Made by a program: the position numbers and the translations under genes
Shown: piece after piece, positions 45,359-56,358 of the stretch
Numbering within the stretch: the stretch's first letter is position 1
Layout: every line of letters starts with the position of its first letter
Notes under the pieces: generated by a model
The model's database searches: none
What the model was told of the DNA's origin: nothing
The model's input: the letters and a program-made list of their open reading frames with translations, nothing else
DNA from: Elymus sibiricus
Taxonomy: Eukaryota; Streptophyta; Magnoliopsida; Poales; Poaceae
Direction: 5' to 3'
Assembly (NCBI GenBank): GCA_039707655.1
Contig: CM077665.1
Coordinates: 307,334,486 to 307,398,485 of the forward strand
DNA length: 64,000 bases

Positions 45359-47197
45359 GCCCTGGTGGATTTTATCAATGACTGGACGGAGTGTCAAGCA
45401 CCTGAGGAGAAGCCGAACAATACATATTGGACAATCCATTTTGATGGATCCAGACAGTTGGAAGGATCAGGCACTGGGGTTGTTTTAACTTCCCCTCGAG
45501 GTGACAAATTTTGTTATGTATTAAGGTTAATGTTTCCTTGTACTAACAATGCAGCTGAGTATGAAGCCTTGCTTCATCGGCTCCGAGTGGCCAAAGAGAT
45601 GAATTTGAGCCGGGTAAGATGTCTCGGCGACTCAGACCTTGTGGCCCAGCAAGTTTCTGGCACATGGGATTCTAAAGACCCTCGTATGGCGGCTTATCGC
45701 CAGGCGGTTGATGTCATCGCTGGTCATTTCAAGGGCTATCAGGTGGATCATATTGATCGTCGGAAGAATGAGGCGGCTGATGCGTTATCAAGACTGGGGT
45801 CTCAGCGTAAGCCAATGCCACCTAATGTGTTTCTGGATGTACTGCATCACCCGTCGGTTAAGTTACCTTCTGAGGAGGATCTTGCTATACCTGACCCGGA
45901 AGGACAATTGGTGGCGGCTCTCCGCGCTAACCCTGATTGGACGCTGCCTTACCTGGCATATCTGACTCGTGGCGAATTACCCGAGGACGAGACTTTGGCA
46001 CGGAAAATCATAAGGCGATCTAAGTCCATGACTATTGTCAATGGCGAGTTGCACAAGTGCAGTGTGACAGGCGTTTTTCAACGCTGTGTTTCTCTAGAGG
46101 AGGGTCGTGAAATCTTGCAAGAGATACATGCCGGCGATTGTGGTCATCATGTCGGGTCAAAGTCCCTGGTGGCCAAAGCTTTCCGGCACGGTTTTTACTG
46201 GTTGACAGCTCACTCAGACGCAGAGTATTTGGTCAGTAGATGTGATGGGTGTCAGAAATTCAGACGACGCGCCCATGTGCCGGCTCAAGAGTTACGGATG
46301 ATTCCGATCACCTGGACGTTTGCGGTCTGGGGGCTTGATATGGTTGGACCGTTTAAGCAGTCCAAAGATAAGAAGACCCACCTCTTGGTGGCGGTTGACA
46401 AATTTACTAAGTGGGTTGAGGCAGAGCCGGTCAGTAAGTGCGACGCAGCTACAGCAGTTCAGTTCGTCAAGAAGCTGATTTTTCGGTTTGGTTATCCTCA
46501 CAGTATCATTACTGACAATGGTACAAATCTGTCCAAGGGGGCTATGAAAGAGTTCTGCGACAGTGAACACATCCGCCTTGATGTCTCCTCTGTGGCTCAT
46601 CCATAGTCTAATGGTCAAGCAGAACGTGCTAACCAGGAAATTCTGAGAGGGATAAAACCCTGGCTTATGGTTCCTTTGGAACGAACACCGGGTTGTTGGG
46701 TGGAGGAATTACCTTCAGTTCTTTGGAGCATCAGAACCACCCCCAACAGATCAACAGGCTACACGCCTTTCTTCATGGTTTATGGCGCGGAAGCTGTTCT
46801 CCCCAATGATATCCGTCATGACTCGCCCAGGGTGGCGGCTTACGTTGAAACTGATAATGAGACGGCGCGTCAGGACGCATTGGATGCCTTTGATGAAGAA
46901 CGGGATCTTGCAGCAGCACGGTCGGTGATTTACCAGCAAGATCTGCGCCGCTATCATAGCCGCAGAGTCAAGACCCAGACATTCCAGGAAGGCGACTTAG
47001 TGCTTCGTCTGATCCAAGACCAGACAGATATGCATAAGTTATCACCCCCCTCGGAAGGACCTTTTGTGATCAGCAGAAATCTCAACCATGGTTCCTATTA
47101 TCTCATTGATGTACGGGAGAGAGACAAGTCACACACTTTCGGGGAGGAGACTGCCAGGCTGTGGAACATTTCTCATCTTCGGCCTTACTACACTTGA
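45359..47197 (+). pseudogene. Second RNase H and integrase of E
   Basis: In the same frame after the TAA: an additional RNase H domain (WTIHFDGSRQLEGSGTGVVL, NNAAEYEALLHRLRVAKEM, DRRKNEAADALSRLG), the archaeal-type copy acquired by the Tat lineage. Then the integrase zinc region (GHHVGSKSLVAKAF, CDGCQKF) and core (VWGLDMVGPFK, SIITDNGTNLSK, NGQAERANQE). TAG at 46604-46606 interrupts the core just before the third catalytic residue. The C-terminal part (LFMVYGAEAVLPNDI-like, HLRPYYT) ends at 47197. G lies seven bases downstream. Confidence 0.92.
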
Positions 47198-47204
47198 GCC
47201 ATCG

Positions 47205-48235
47205 TGATACGGGGCACGCCCGTGTGCGTCGATCTTTCACGAATTGGAGGTGGATTTGTGAATGAACACGAAGAACTCGAAGGGGAAATCACAAGAGAAA
47301 CACTCAAAACAAGTCCAATCACACATCCACTATGCTCACATCCACACAAGATCCACAAGGGTACAAGAACAATAAAGGGAAAGAGGATACATGGTAGAGT
47401 TCATCCCAAATCCCATGGGGAGATGGGGCCTTGAATCCACTAGGGATCTTCCCTAGATAGGGGCCTTGACATCCATAAGATCTTCTCACACGTGGAGATC
47501 GCAATCTCCTAGGAGAAGTATATGGAAGGAGCAATGCTCAACTAATCTATGAGCTAAACCATTGCTAACCCTAGAAATGAGGAGGGGGTGAAGTATATAT
47601 AGTGGTGGCCACGAAGGGGTAAGTGAGGGGCGAAGTGGGTACATGGGCCTTGGGCCCGAGAGGCTGCACGTAGGCAGGCCGGAAGGTCCGGGGGGCGGAG
47701 GTTCCGGGCAGGGTCCTGGCTGGTTCCGGGCTACCCAAAGAGTTGGCACGCCTGGGATGCGCCGAGGCCGGAAGTTCCGGGCAGGCCGGAAGGTCCAGGG
47801 TCCGGAGGTTCCGGGCGAGGTCCGGACAGGGTCCGGGCTATCCAGAGAGTTGGCACATGTGGGAGCTGCTCTGGTCGCCGGGGGCCGGAAGGTCCGGGCA
47901 GGCCGGAAGGTCCGAGGTCCGGAGGTTCCGGGCAGGCCGGAAGGTCCGGGCCTTCCAGAAGCTGTCCTTGCTTCTTCTTCCTTCTCTTCCAAGCTTCCCT
48001 CGCGGATGGTGTAGTCGTACGTAAGTGCTGGCACTCCTCCTCGTCATCCGTGAAGCTCCGACAATACCTATGCATGCATACGATAGGAGTTTCAAGTAGT
48101 ATACCATCCTCGAAGGGGTCAAGTGAGCACGTGTAAAGGAGAAGATTCACCTTGATGTATGTGGAGTAGACATCGCACGTGTCACTTGCCAAACGGACTC
48201 TTGTCATGGTGATGTCTGTAGGATGCTCCGCATCA
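47205..48235 (-). repeat. 3' LTR of G with CCGGAAGG minisatellite
   Basis: 1031 bp, plus strand TGATACGGGGCACGCCCG to GGATGCTCCGCATCA. Positions about 47675-47960 consist of variants of a 15-20 base unit, GGCCGGAAGGTCCGGGCA. A TATA-like ACTATATATAC on the minus strand lies near 47594-47604. Confidence 0.92.
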
Positions 48236-48798
48236 TCCCCTCCCCCTTGGGAAAGATCCGTCCTCGGATCAAGATCCAAATCACCATGAGAAGGAGATGG
48301 CGACGTCGTGTAGAGGTGGACGATCACCAAGCGCTCATCATCATCAAACTCGAAATGGGCACTCTCCAATGTCGCACCGTCAAGTAATTCCTTTAAAAGG
48401 AGCAAACACGACAAACACTTGGAAAAACAAATGTGGTTAGCGTTAGTGCAAAGCCAAGCATTCAAGTGGTGAATCACCGCACAAGTGTTGTCATCATGCA
48501 TAACATATGGTGTGACAATGGATAGTGTCATGGCATGTAAGCAATCAAGCAAAGGCCTATGGTATGCATAGGAATCATTCACAACACCAAGTAATATGAA
48601 GTGTCTAAACACATGGTGCAATCCAAAGTGCAAGGCAATCCAAGCATAATGTGCACATGGTGTAGTGAAGATAGTGTGGCACCCAACACAATATAAAGAG
48701 CAATTGGGCATCATGTGTGAGGCAAGCAAGTCAAGCATGTAGCAAGCAATGTGGCATGGCAAATGTGAATAATGGACATTGTTGCAACCAAGCATATG
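48236..48798 (-). other. 3' untranslated region of G
   Basis: Between the stop of the long frame and the 3' LTR. It has no convincing frame of its own and ends in the polypurine tract CCCAAGGGGGAGGGGA at 48236-48251. Reading frames that cross into the LTR here are driven by the repeat units. Confidence 0.65.
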
Positions 48799-51700
48799 TT
48801 AAGAGCAAACAATCCACAAGGTGGATGCAACACACAAGTCATATATGTCATGAGGCATGGAGATGTGGCAATCGTGAGGATAAGCAATAACTCGAACATG
48901 TGTGCAAGTAAGTGGTCCAAGATGACCTATATATGTCATGGTACAAGCAACACAAGTAGGATGAGCCACAATATCCATGCTCAAGAAGGATGTCACCTCA
49001 AAAGAGTGACCTTGTGCGTCCGTCACAATGCTGATGCGCAAGCAAGTGCGATGTAGAAACGCGTCGGTGTAGCATGGCTCGGTCTCAAGAGCTCGAATGG
49101 TCAACTCATGTGAAGTGGAAGTTGACATGTAGTCGAAGTATCCTACACATACACACAACAAAGGAAACAATGTATGTGCATGGTAGACAAACACATCATC
49201 GATCATGATGGTTCTCTTCTCTTGCACATAAGCGTTAGGATCACAAGTACATGAATAAAAGGATGCAACAATGGCAATATTCATGGCACTAGGCATATGG
49301 TGCAAAGAAGGAAGGAAAGCATGCTTCACATGAAATATGTCAAAAGCTCCACTAATATGAGAGAAAGCTATGGGGGCAATCTCATTAGCACGATCAAAAG
49401 CATTGTTGCACTCAATACATGGCAAAGCAAGCATGAGAGAGGCAACATATGTAGACATATGACAATAAGAAATATCACTCATGTGCAAAGCATGGCAATG
49501 GTTGTCATCAACCGCATAAAAGGAGCACATCGGTGATGCAACACATGAAGCAAGCATAGTGATCATGTCGTGCAAACTAGTAGTGCGAAGATGCAACATA
49601 CTAGAGGAAGTCATGGCAATCATGTCATGTGAGCAAATAATAGGCATAGACAATGTGCATGACATATCGCAAGCACGAAGCAAGAGCAAAGTATCATCAT
49701 AGACATGGGGCACAAAGCAAACATGGCAATAGCAATCAATATCTCCACCAAGCTTGCAAATACACATACAAGTAATAGAATCAATTGTCATGTGAGATGC
49801 AAGGTCTGGGACACAATTGCATGGCAAGGGCATAGAAATGTGCATATCATGCAAAGTGAACATGGCAATATGGGCATAATAAGTGTAATGAGTAAGAAGC
49901 CATAGCCATGTGAGAGCCATGTAGAAGAAATGCGCGAAGTCCTTGCGCGAGGGGAATGGTTGGATACACATTCCGGTGAATCCCAAAGCATCGGTGCTCT
50001 CAAGAGCTCGTTTCGTCAACTCATGGGATTGTGAGGTTGACGAGTAATCATGAGTACCTACACACAACAAAGACAAAGGGACAATTGTGTGTGCGTGGTA
50101 TATGTATACATCATCCGTTAGGATGTGCATGTGCTTGTGTTCGTTAGCACGAAATATCCAATGCTCAAATAAGTGAGATGCATGATATAAGAACATGTCA
50201 TCCATCATGAAAGGTTTGTTTTTATGTATAGCATAATGGAGACTAGAAATATGTAGTGCATCATGGGAATTATCGGGAGCATTGTTATTCATGATATGCG
50301 GATGGTGCACACAATGGGTGGAATCATGCAATGGATGGGATAGAACACAATCTCCTAACATGTATGAGGAAACTATTGGGGTCTCCTCATGTGTAATAGC
50401 GGAAGCATAATATGGAGAATATGAACAACATCCAAAACAATGCATATCCGTAGCTAGGTGGTCATGGCATGTCATATGTGAGCAATTGCGCAAATGATGC
50501 AAAGGAAGCATGGCAATATCATCACAAGAAAAGCAAATGCCAATAACCATGGGTTTGTCATCTATGCCATGTGTGCAAATTGGGTTTATTTTAATGGCAT
50601 ATGCATAGTTACTACGATGAGATTGCGAAGATGCAATATGAGTGATCTCATGCATAGCATATGACAAGTCAAGCGGTTTGTCAAACATGATGTGACCTAT
50701 AGAATTCTCACAATGTATCCTATGCAACATGGCATCATAACTAATAGACTCCACATGAGAATTGTCAAACTCATCATAAATGGGTAATTCATCACATGGG
50801 GAAGTCACACAATCATGAAGCATGGCAATAGGGTGATCATCATCATGCAAGCAATCAATCTCAAGATAATCCACTAGTGGGACAATAGCATCACCTTCAC
50901 CTATGTTACCTTGTGCATTCCACTCATGTGGTGTAGGTGAGGTGGTAAAGACCAAAGCATGGTCATCATCATGATGGAACCATGTGGGGGGTACATCATA
51001 TTCCACCATGGCCATCGTCATTCCCATTGGAGGGATGGAATCATCGAGGGTAGGCGCGTCGTCATGTAGGAGACCTAGCACCAAAGAATAAGACACAATA
51101 GAGGAAGAGGTTAAGTTGTTAGAAATCGAAGTGGCCTCACATGCCTCATCAACTACCTCACTCTCTCTATGTGGCGGTGGCTCACTCCCTCCCTCTAGGT
51201 AGTTGCACTCGTACTCACATATGGTGGAGTCACTCATCTCACTCAAGTGGTGGGGGATGTGGATCTCCTCACATGGGAATTGGGGCAACTCATCATATAT
51301 GGGGCTAGTGGTGAAGTCACTCTCACTCTCAATATGGTGGCTAAAGTCTCTCAAATCAACTCCAAACGTCGCCGTGGTCGAAGGGAAAATCCCATGCTCA
51401 ACCATCTCGTCACCGTCGCCGTGGATGAAGGCCGAAGATGGCACATCATCACTCACGCCTCCGAAGATGGAAGCGTCATCCATGCTCGCCACCTTGTCGC
51501 TTGCCTCCAAAGCATGTTCCTTGAGTGGCTCCGTAGTTGTGGTCATCGCCGCACCATCTTGGAGCTCGTCGGGCTTGGACATCTTGGTGGTACCATCCTC
51601 ATGCTCGTCGTCGTGGAGCTCGGTCGTTGCGAAGTGTGCTTGGGGTGGAGAAGCCTTGGCCTTGAGTTCTTGAACCGCCTTGAGAGCACCAACGTAGATG

Positions 51701-52596
51701 TCGTCGAGAGACTCGTAGTTGTTGTGGAAGATAGTCTTGGCGATGTCGTTGTTCAATCCCATCATGAAGGGGAACTTCATCAAAATGGGGTCGTCCACAC
51801 CGGCTCGTCGCAAGGCTTTCTTCATCTTCATGAAGTACTCATCGATAGACATGGATCCTTGTATGGTGTTCTCCAAGTGGCGGTGAAGATGTTCCGTGTA
51901 TGTAGAAGGCACAAACTCTCGCCGCAATGCTTTCTTCAACTTGGACCAACTCATGTCGAAGCTCGTCGAAGATGTGTGAAGCCACCATGTTGACGCGTCG
52001 CCGTGGAAGTTTCTTGTGGCGCACTTCACTTGATCTTCGGAAGGGACTTGAAGTAGCTTGAGGTAGTAGTCCATCTTGCGCTCCCAATCGAGATACTCCT
52101 CGGGGTCTTGACTCCCAAAGAAAGGAATCGCATGGTCGATGTCGAGGTCGTAGTAGCTCGTGGAAGTCGCGGACTTGAGCTTGGGGAGCTTCTCTTGAAG
52201 TGCTTGTCAGCGAAGATGCCGCATATCCAAAGGCGAAGATGCCTTGAAGTCGCTTGGCCAAGATGCCAAGGTAAGTGGTGAAGTCATCGAGCGGTGGTTG
52301 GTGTCGAGCTCGTGACCTTCACACTTGTTCTTTGTTGGACGCCTTGATGTTGGCGTCGTTATGTCGTCATGTCGTTGATGGTGTCGATGCCGAGGTGATC
52401 TTGCCAAAGATGGTAGCTCGGAAGCATGTGCACTTGAGCGTCTTCTCGAAGATGAGGAAGACCTCTTGCCGATGTTGATGAGGACCTTGAGCTTCTCCAT
52501 TTGAGCGTCCAACTTGGCGTCGATGAAGTTCTTCATGGCATCGAACTAGTCATTGTTGTTGTAGACCGAAGGAGATGATGTGCTTTGCCTATCCAT
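48799..52596 (-). pseudogene. Gag with giant C-terminal tail (G)
   Basis: Frame of about 1266 codons from ATG 52596 (MDRQSTSSPSVYNNN). TAG at 52546-52548 and TGA at 52207-52209 interrupt the first 130 codons; after that it stays open to 48799. Gag domain: EYLDWERKMDYYLKLLQVPS, ATRNFHGDASTWWLHTS, SIDEYFMKMKKALRRAGVDD. From about residue 340 on the protein is rich in His, Asp, Ser, Met and Cys with no domain I know. It has internal repeats: DDVYIYHAHTIVPLSLLCVG and DDVFVYHAHTLFPLLCVCVG, each followed by SHELT(K/I)RALE. No zinc knuckle pattern, protease or polymerase is seen. The long opening suggests selection or young age; the function is unknown. Confidence 0.75.
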
Positions 52597-54300
52597 CACA
52601 AGACTCAAGCAAGGGTGAGTAGGAAATGAGATAAACAATACCAATATACCGTTCCCAAAGTTGAGGATGTATCCCGTTTCACTCAATGTGGAATGAAAGA
52701 ATAGGGGAATTGGTACCGGACTTGTTCACTCACACCTACAATGTAAAGCTTATCGAGTGGCTCGGTTAGGACAAGTGTCACAAAATTCAAGCAATTGTTA
52801 GTCAAGATATCGAAAATGTTGAGAAAGATTCACAAAATTGCAATGCAAAGCAAATAGATCAATAGCTATGGTGGCACTAGGAACACACACACGGATAGAT
52901 AAATGGGATCCGCGCAACCAAGGAATGAGCACAAAATTGAGAGACCCGGGACAAGCTCGTGTTGCATGGATATTAGAAGAGACAATAGCTCGATTGCTCA
53001 AATGGGCTAGATACGCGCTTGTGCACCAACCTAAAAAAGTAAATGTTCCGTCTTCAATCCCAAGTATGATATGTATGTATGATCCAAGAGTATGAACTAT
53101 GCAAAATGGCTCAATGCTATTTCTATTGCTTACAAGCTCCTTTGTATCTCCTCTTTTTCTTAAAAGCTTTTTCTTCTTTCTGCTCTTTTTTTTCTATGCT
53201 TGATGCTCGAACCAAGATATGATACAAGTATGATGGATATGCACGGGAGAGACTTATGGCACAATGTAGATAACAAGATATTTGCACGCTAAAAGTAGCT
53301 ATGCGGCATAAGAGTAACACTACGGTGCACAAGTAACGTGGCCCGGCAATTCTCAACTCGCTAGTCTCAATGGGTAGGGTACGCAATAGGCTCGAAGCGA
53401 TCAATGCAATGGCAAGGTAATATAAAATGATGTCGTCGAGGTTATCGTCCTTGCTTACGGTTGGGGTGCCAAAAGGCAAAGTGGCCGATGTTGATGTCGA
53501 GGCGGTGGCGATGATGAGCGGCGGTGTTGTCGACGTAGAACCATCCCTAATTAGCTGAAACACCTTAGGAAATGGAAACCGCAACTCAAAATCTCAAACA
53601 AAATTGGGTTAGGGTGGCGAAAGAGTATGGTGGGAAAACTATGCAGAAGTTATGGTGGTAGCCTAGGCAAAGATGCCAAATATGAATTTTTTTGATTGAG
53701 TCAAATGATTTTGGAAGTATTTTTTTGGAATGGGGGGTGTCAATAGCTATTCAACGAGCTAAAGAACGTCAAAATTGGACTCCGGATGAATTAGTTATGG
53801 CCAAAACGGTAAAAAGATTGAAGCTGAAATCTGTGCATAGTTTCTGGTTAGGCCGGAAGTTCCGGGCCTAGGGCCGGAAGTTCCGGGGGTGTACCGGAAG
53901 TTCTGGGGGTCACGGGAAAGTGTGGGGAAACTTTCTGTTAAGTCCGGAAGTTCCGGGCTGGGGCCGGAAGTTCCGGGCGATGCCGGAAGTTCCGGGGGTC
54001 GTGAAAACAATTTCGTGACAAACCCTAAATTCCGGATCTGAGAACGGGGGCGGAAAAACACGATTTCATGGGTCAAAATTGATGGGGAAAAAGAAATTGT
54101 GGGGGGATTTCGTGGTGGGGAAGCTCGATCTACTTGCCAAACACGAATTCCATGGATCAAAATCAACAAAATCTCACAAGAACCAACAAATTGCAAAAAA
54201 TTTGGTGAGGCTATTTTTGGTGGGGATTTTCGAACTGGGACAAAAACACACAAAATTAGGCTAGAAAACGAAGGGGAGGACTCCAAATTCGTGAGAAACG
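52597..54300 (-). other. 5' leader of G
   Basis: About 1.7 kb between primer site and gag start. No frame is convincing. It contains a second block of palindromic units, CCGGAAGTTCCGG, at about 53850-54000, related to the LTR minisatellite, and pyrimidine-rich stretches near 53150-53200. The leader may hold packaging signals or an intron; neither can be shown. Confidence 0.6.
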
Positions 54301-54315
54301 TGGCTCTTGATACCA
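54301..54315 (-). other. Primer binding site of G
   Basis: Reverse complement TGGTATCAAGAGCCA, close to the initiator-Met site TGGTATCAGAGC with one extra A, three bases from the LTR edge. Confidence 0.8.
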
Positions 54316-54318
54316 ATA

Positions 54319-55368
54319 TGATACGGGGCACGCCCGTGTGCGTCGATCTTTCACGAATTGGAGGTGGATTTGTGAATGAACACGAAGAACACGAAGGGGA
54401 AATCACAAGATAAACACTCAAAACAAGTCCAATCACACATCCACTATGCTCACATCCACACAAGATCCACAAGGGTACAAGAACAACAAAGGGAAAGAGG
54501 ATACATGGTAGAGTTCATCCCAAATCCCATGGGGAGATGGGGCCTTGAATCCACTAGGGATCTTCCCTAGATAGGGGCCTTGACATCCATAAGATCTTCT
54601 CACACGTGGAGGTCGCAATCTCCTAGGAGAAGTATATGGAAGGAGCAATGCTCAACTAATCTATGAGCTAAACCATTGCTAACCCTAGAAATGAGGAGGG
54701 GGTGAAGTATATATAGTGGTGGCCACGATGGGGTAAGTGAGGGGCAAAGTGGGTACATGGGCCTCGGGCCCGAAAGGCTGCACGCACGCAGGCCGGAAGG
54801 TCCGGGCTAGGCCGGAAGGTCCGGGGGGCAGAGGTTCCGGGCAGGGTCCGGGCTGGTTCCGGGCTACCCAGAGAGTTGGCACGCCTGGGGTGCGCTGAGG
54901 CCGGAAGTTCCGGGCAGGCCGGAAGGTCCGGGGTCCGGAGGTTCCAGGCGAGGTCCGGACAGGGTCCGGGCTATCCAGAGAGTTGGCACACGTGGGAGCT
55001 GCTCTGGTCGCCGGGGGCCGGAAGGTCCGGGCAGGCCGGAAGGTCCGGGGTCCGGAGGTTCCGGGCAGGTCGGAAGGTCCGGGCCTTCCAGAAGCGGTCC
55101 TTGCTTCTTCTTCCTTCTCTTCCAAGCTTCCCTCGCGGATGGTGTAGTCGTACGTAAGTGCTGGCACTCCTCCTCGTCATCCATGAAGCTCCGACAATAC
55201 CTATGCATGCATACGAGACGAGTGTCAAGTAGTATACCATCCTCGAAGGGGCCAAGTGAGCACGTGTAAAGGAGAAGATTCACCTTTATGTATGTGGAGT
55301 AGACGTCGCACGTGTCACTTGCCAAACGGACTCTTGTCATGGTGATGTCCGTAGGATGCTCCGCATCA
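54319..55368 (-). repeat. 5' LTR of G with extra minisatellite unit
   Basis: 1050 bp, about 20 bases longer than its partner because the minisatellite near 54795-54815 has one additional GGCCGGAAGGTCCGGGCTA unit. Same ends TGATACGGGG and CCGCATCA. A TATA-like motif lies near 54706. Confidence 0.92.
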
Positions 55369-55604
55369 CATCGGCTCTCATCAATGTACATACTTCTGTC
55401 ATTGTATATACCACTTTTATAATATAATAAAGCCGGCATCCCCATAATTCGGGGCCTCTGCCGTTTTTCCTGCACCAAGTTTTTGTGCAAAGAGTTGAAC
55501 CTTCATAAGGTCACTTGGGGGCTTCCAACCCACTGGGTTTAGCGTTCATACTCTCTTGACCGGCTTAACAGCCATATTTGAGTTAAACCTGCCTATTTGC
55601 AACT

Positions 55605-55885
55605 TGCTACTCCGCTAGGTGACCCGCCGAACGTTTGACAGTCAATCTTTCTTAAGACCCTGAACTAGTCAAAACTAAAACGGCGGCTTATGTCACGAGA
55701 GAGCCGGCTTACAGAGAGCTAGGATAAACTCACCTATCTGTTGTAGTCTCTCCGCTATGTGGCCCGTTCGTACTCTTAACAGTCAATCTTTTTTAAGACC
55801 CTGAACTGGTTAAGGTTAAAACGACGGATTTATGTCACGTGAGAGCCGGCTTATGGTATTTCGGGCATTCATGCCTAGCTTCTTT
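55605..55885 (+). repeat. Two-copy tandem repeat (about 141 bp) downstream of E pol
   Basis: The block with CAGTCAATCTTTCTTAAGACC and CTGAACTAGTC...GAGAGCCGGCTTA recurs 141 bases later with CAGTCAATCTTTTTTAAGACC and GAGAGCCGGCTTATGG. The copies are diverged but collinear. It lies in the region between pol (before the G insertion) and the antisense gene. Confidence 0.75.
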
Positions 55886-56358
55886 GAGGCAAAAATCTTG
55901 AGTTTTCTCAAAGAAATATATAAAGGGTTGATCTCTTTTGGGCTGTGCCTTCAAAGCCGCCTCAACAGTAATGAAACATATACAAATATTTTTTGCTTGT
56001 TATTTTGCAGGAATTTTTCATGATAAGGTTCTAAGTCTTTGGATAATAGCTTATCCCGGCTTAGTATTGCTCATGGATTATAACCCGCCAATGGGAATTG
56101 ATGGATTGATACTGAGGCATATGATCATATCAAAACATTCATACTGTGGAAAAAATTTGAAGCACCAAAGCTGCCAGAATATGAGCTGATAAAGATCAAA
56201 ACGTGCGCAAAGGCACGGCACAGGCAATCAATTTTTACTACGGCTATTACAAGGCTCCAGGGAGCCCAAAATTTGTGGACTCAATAGTTTTTCACACAAG
56301 TAATTACCCGGCGGCTCAGCATTGCCCGGGTTAGCTTCATCTGAGGCTCGCTCCTCGT

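Larger units (their letters stand above)
47205..55368 (-). mobile_element. Gag-only element G
   Basis: 8164 bp, minus strand. Target duplication CATCG at 47200-47204 and 55369-55373. LTRs 47205-48235 and 54319-55368, an initiator-Met-type primer site at 54301-54315, polypurine tract at 48236-48251 (minus CCCAAGGGGGAGGGGA). The only long frame (48799-52596) has a gag domain followed by a very long unknown tail; protease, RT and integrase are absent. In the first 175 bases of the LTR pair I count three differences, so the insertion is fairly young. Confidence 0.93.

Noticed and set aside
47643..48122. Frames rich in Gly, Pro and Arg in the G LTR (and the same at 54864-55255)
   Set aside because: Produced by the CCGGAAGG minisatellite, whose units keep frames open.
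51203..51993. Plus-strand frames opposite to the G gag
   Set aside because: Shadows of the minus-strand gag; no domain.
53123..53584. Minus-strand frame of 153 codons in the G leader
   Set aside because: No domain, lies between primer site and gag start, and the C-terminus is a Lys/Glu low-complexity run; coding status not supportable.
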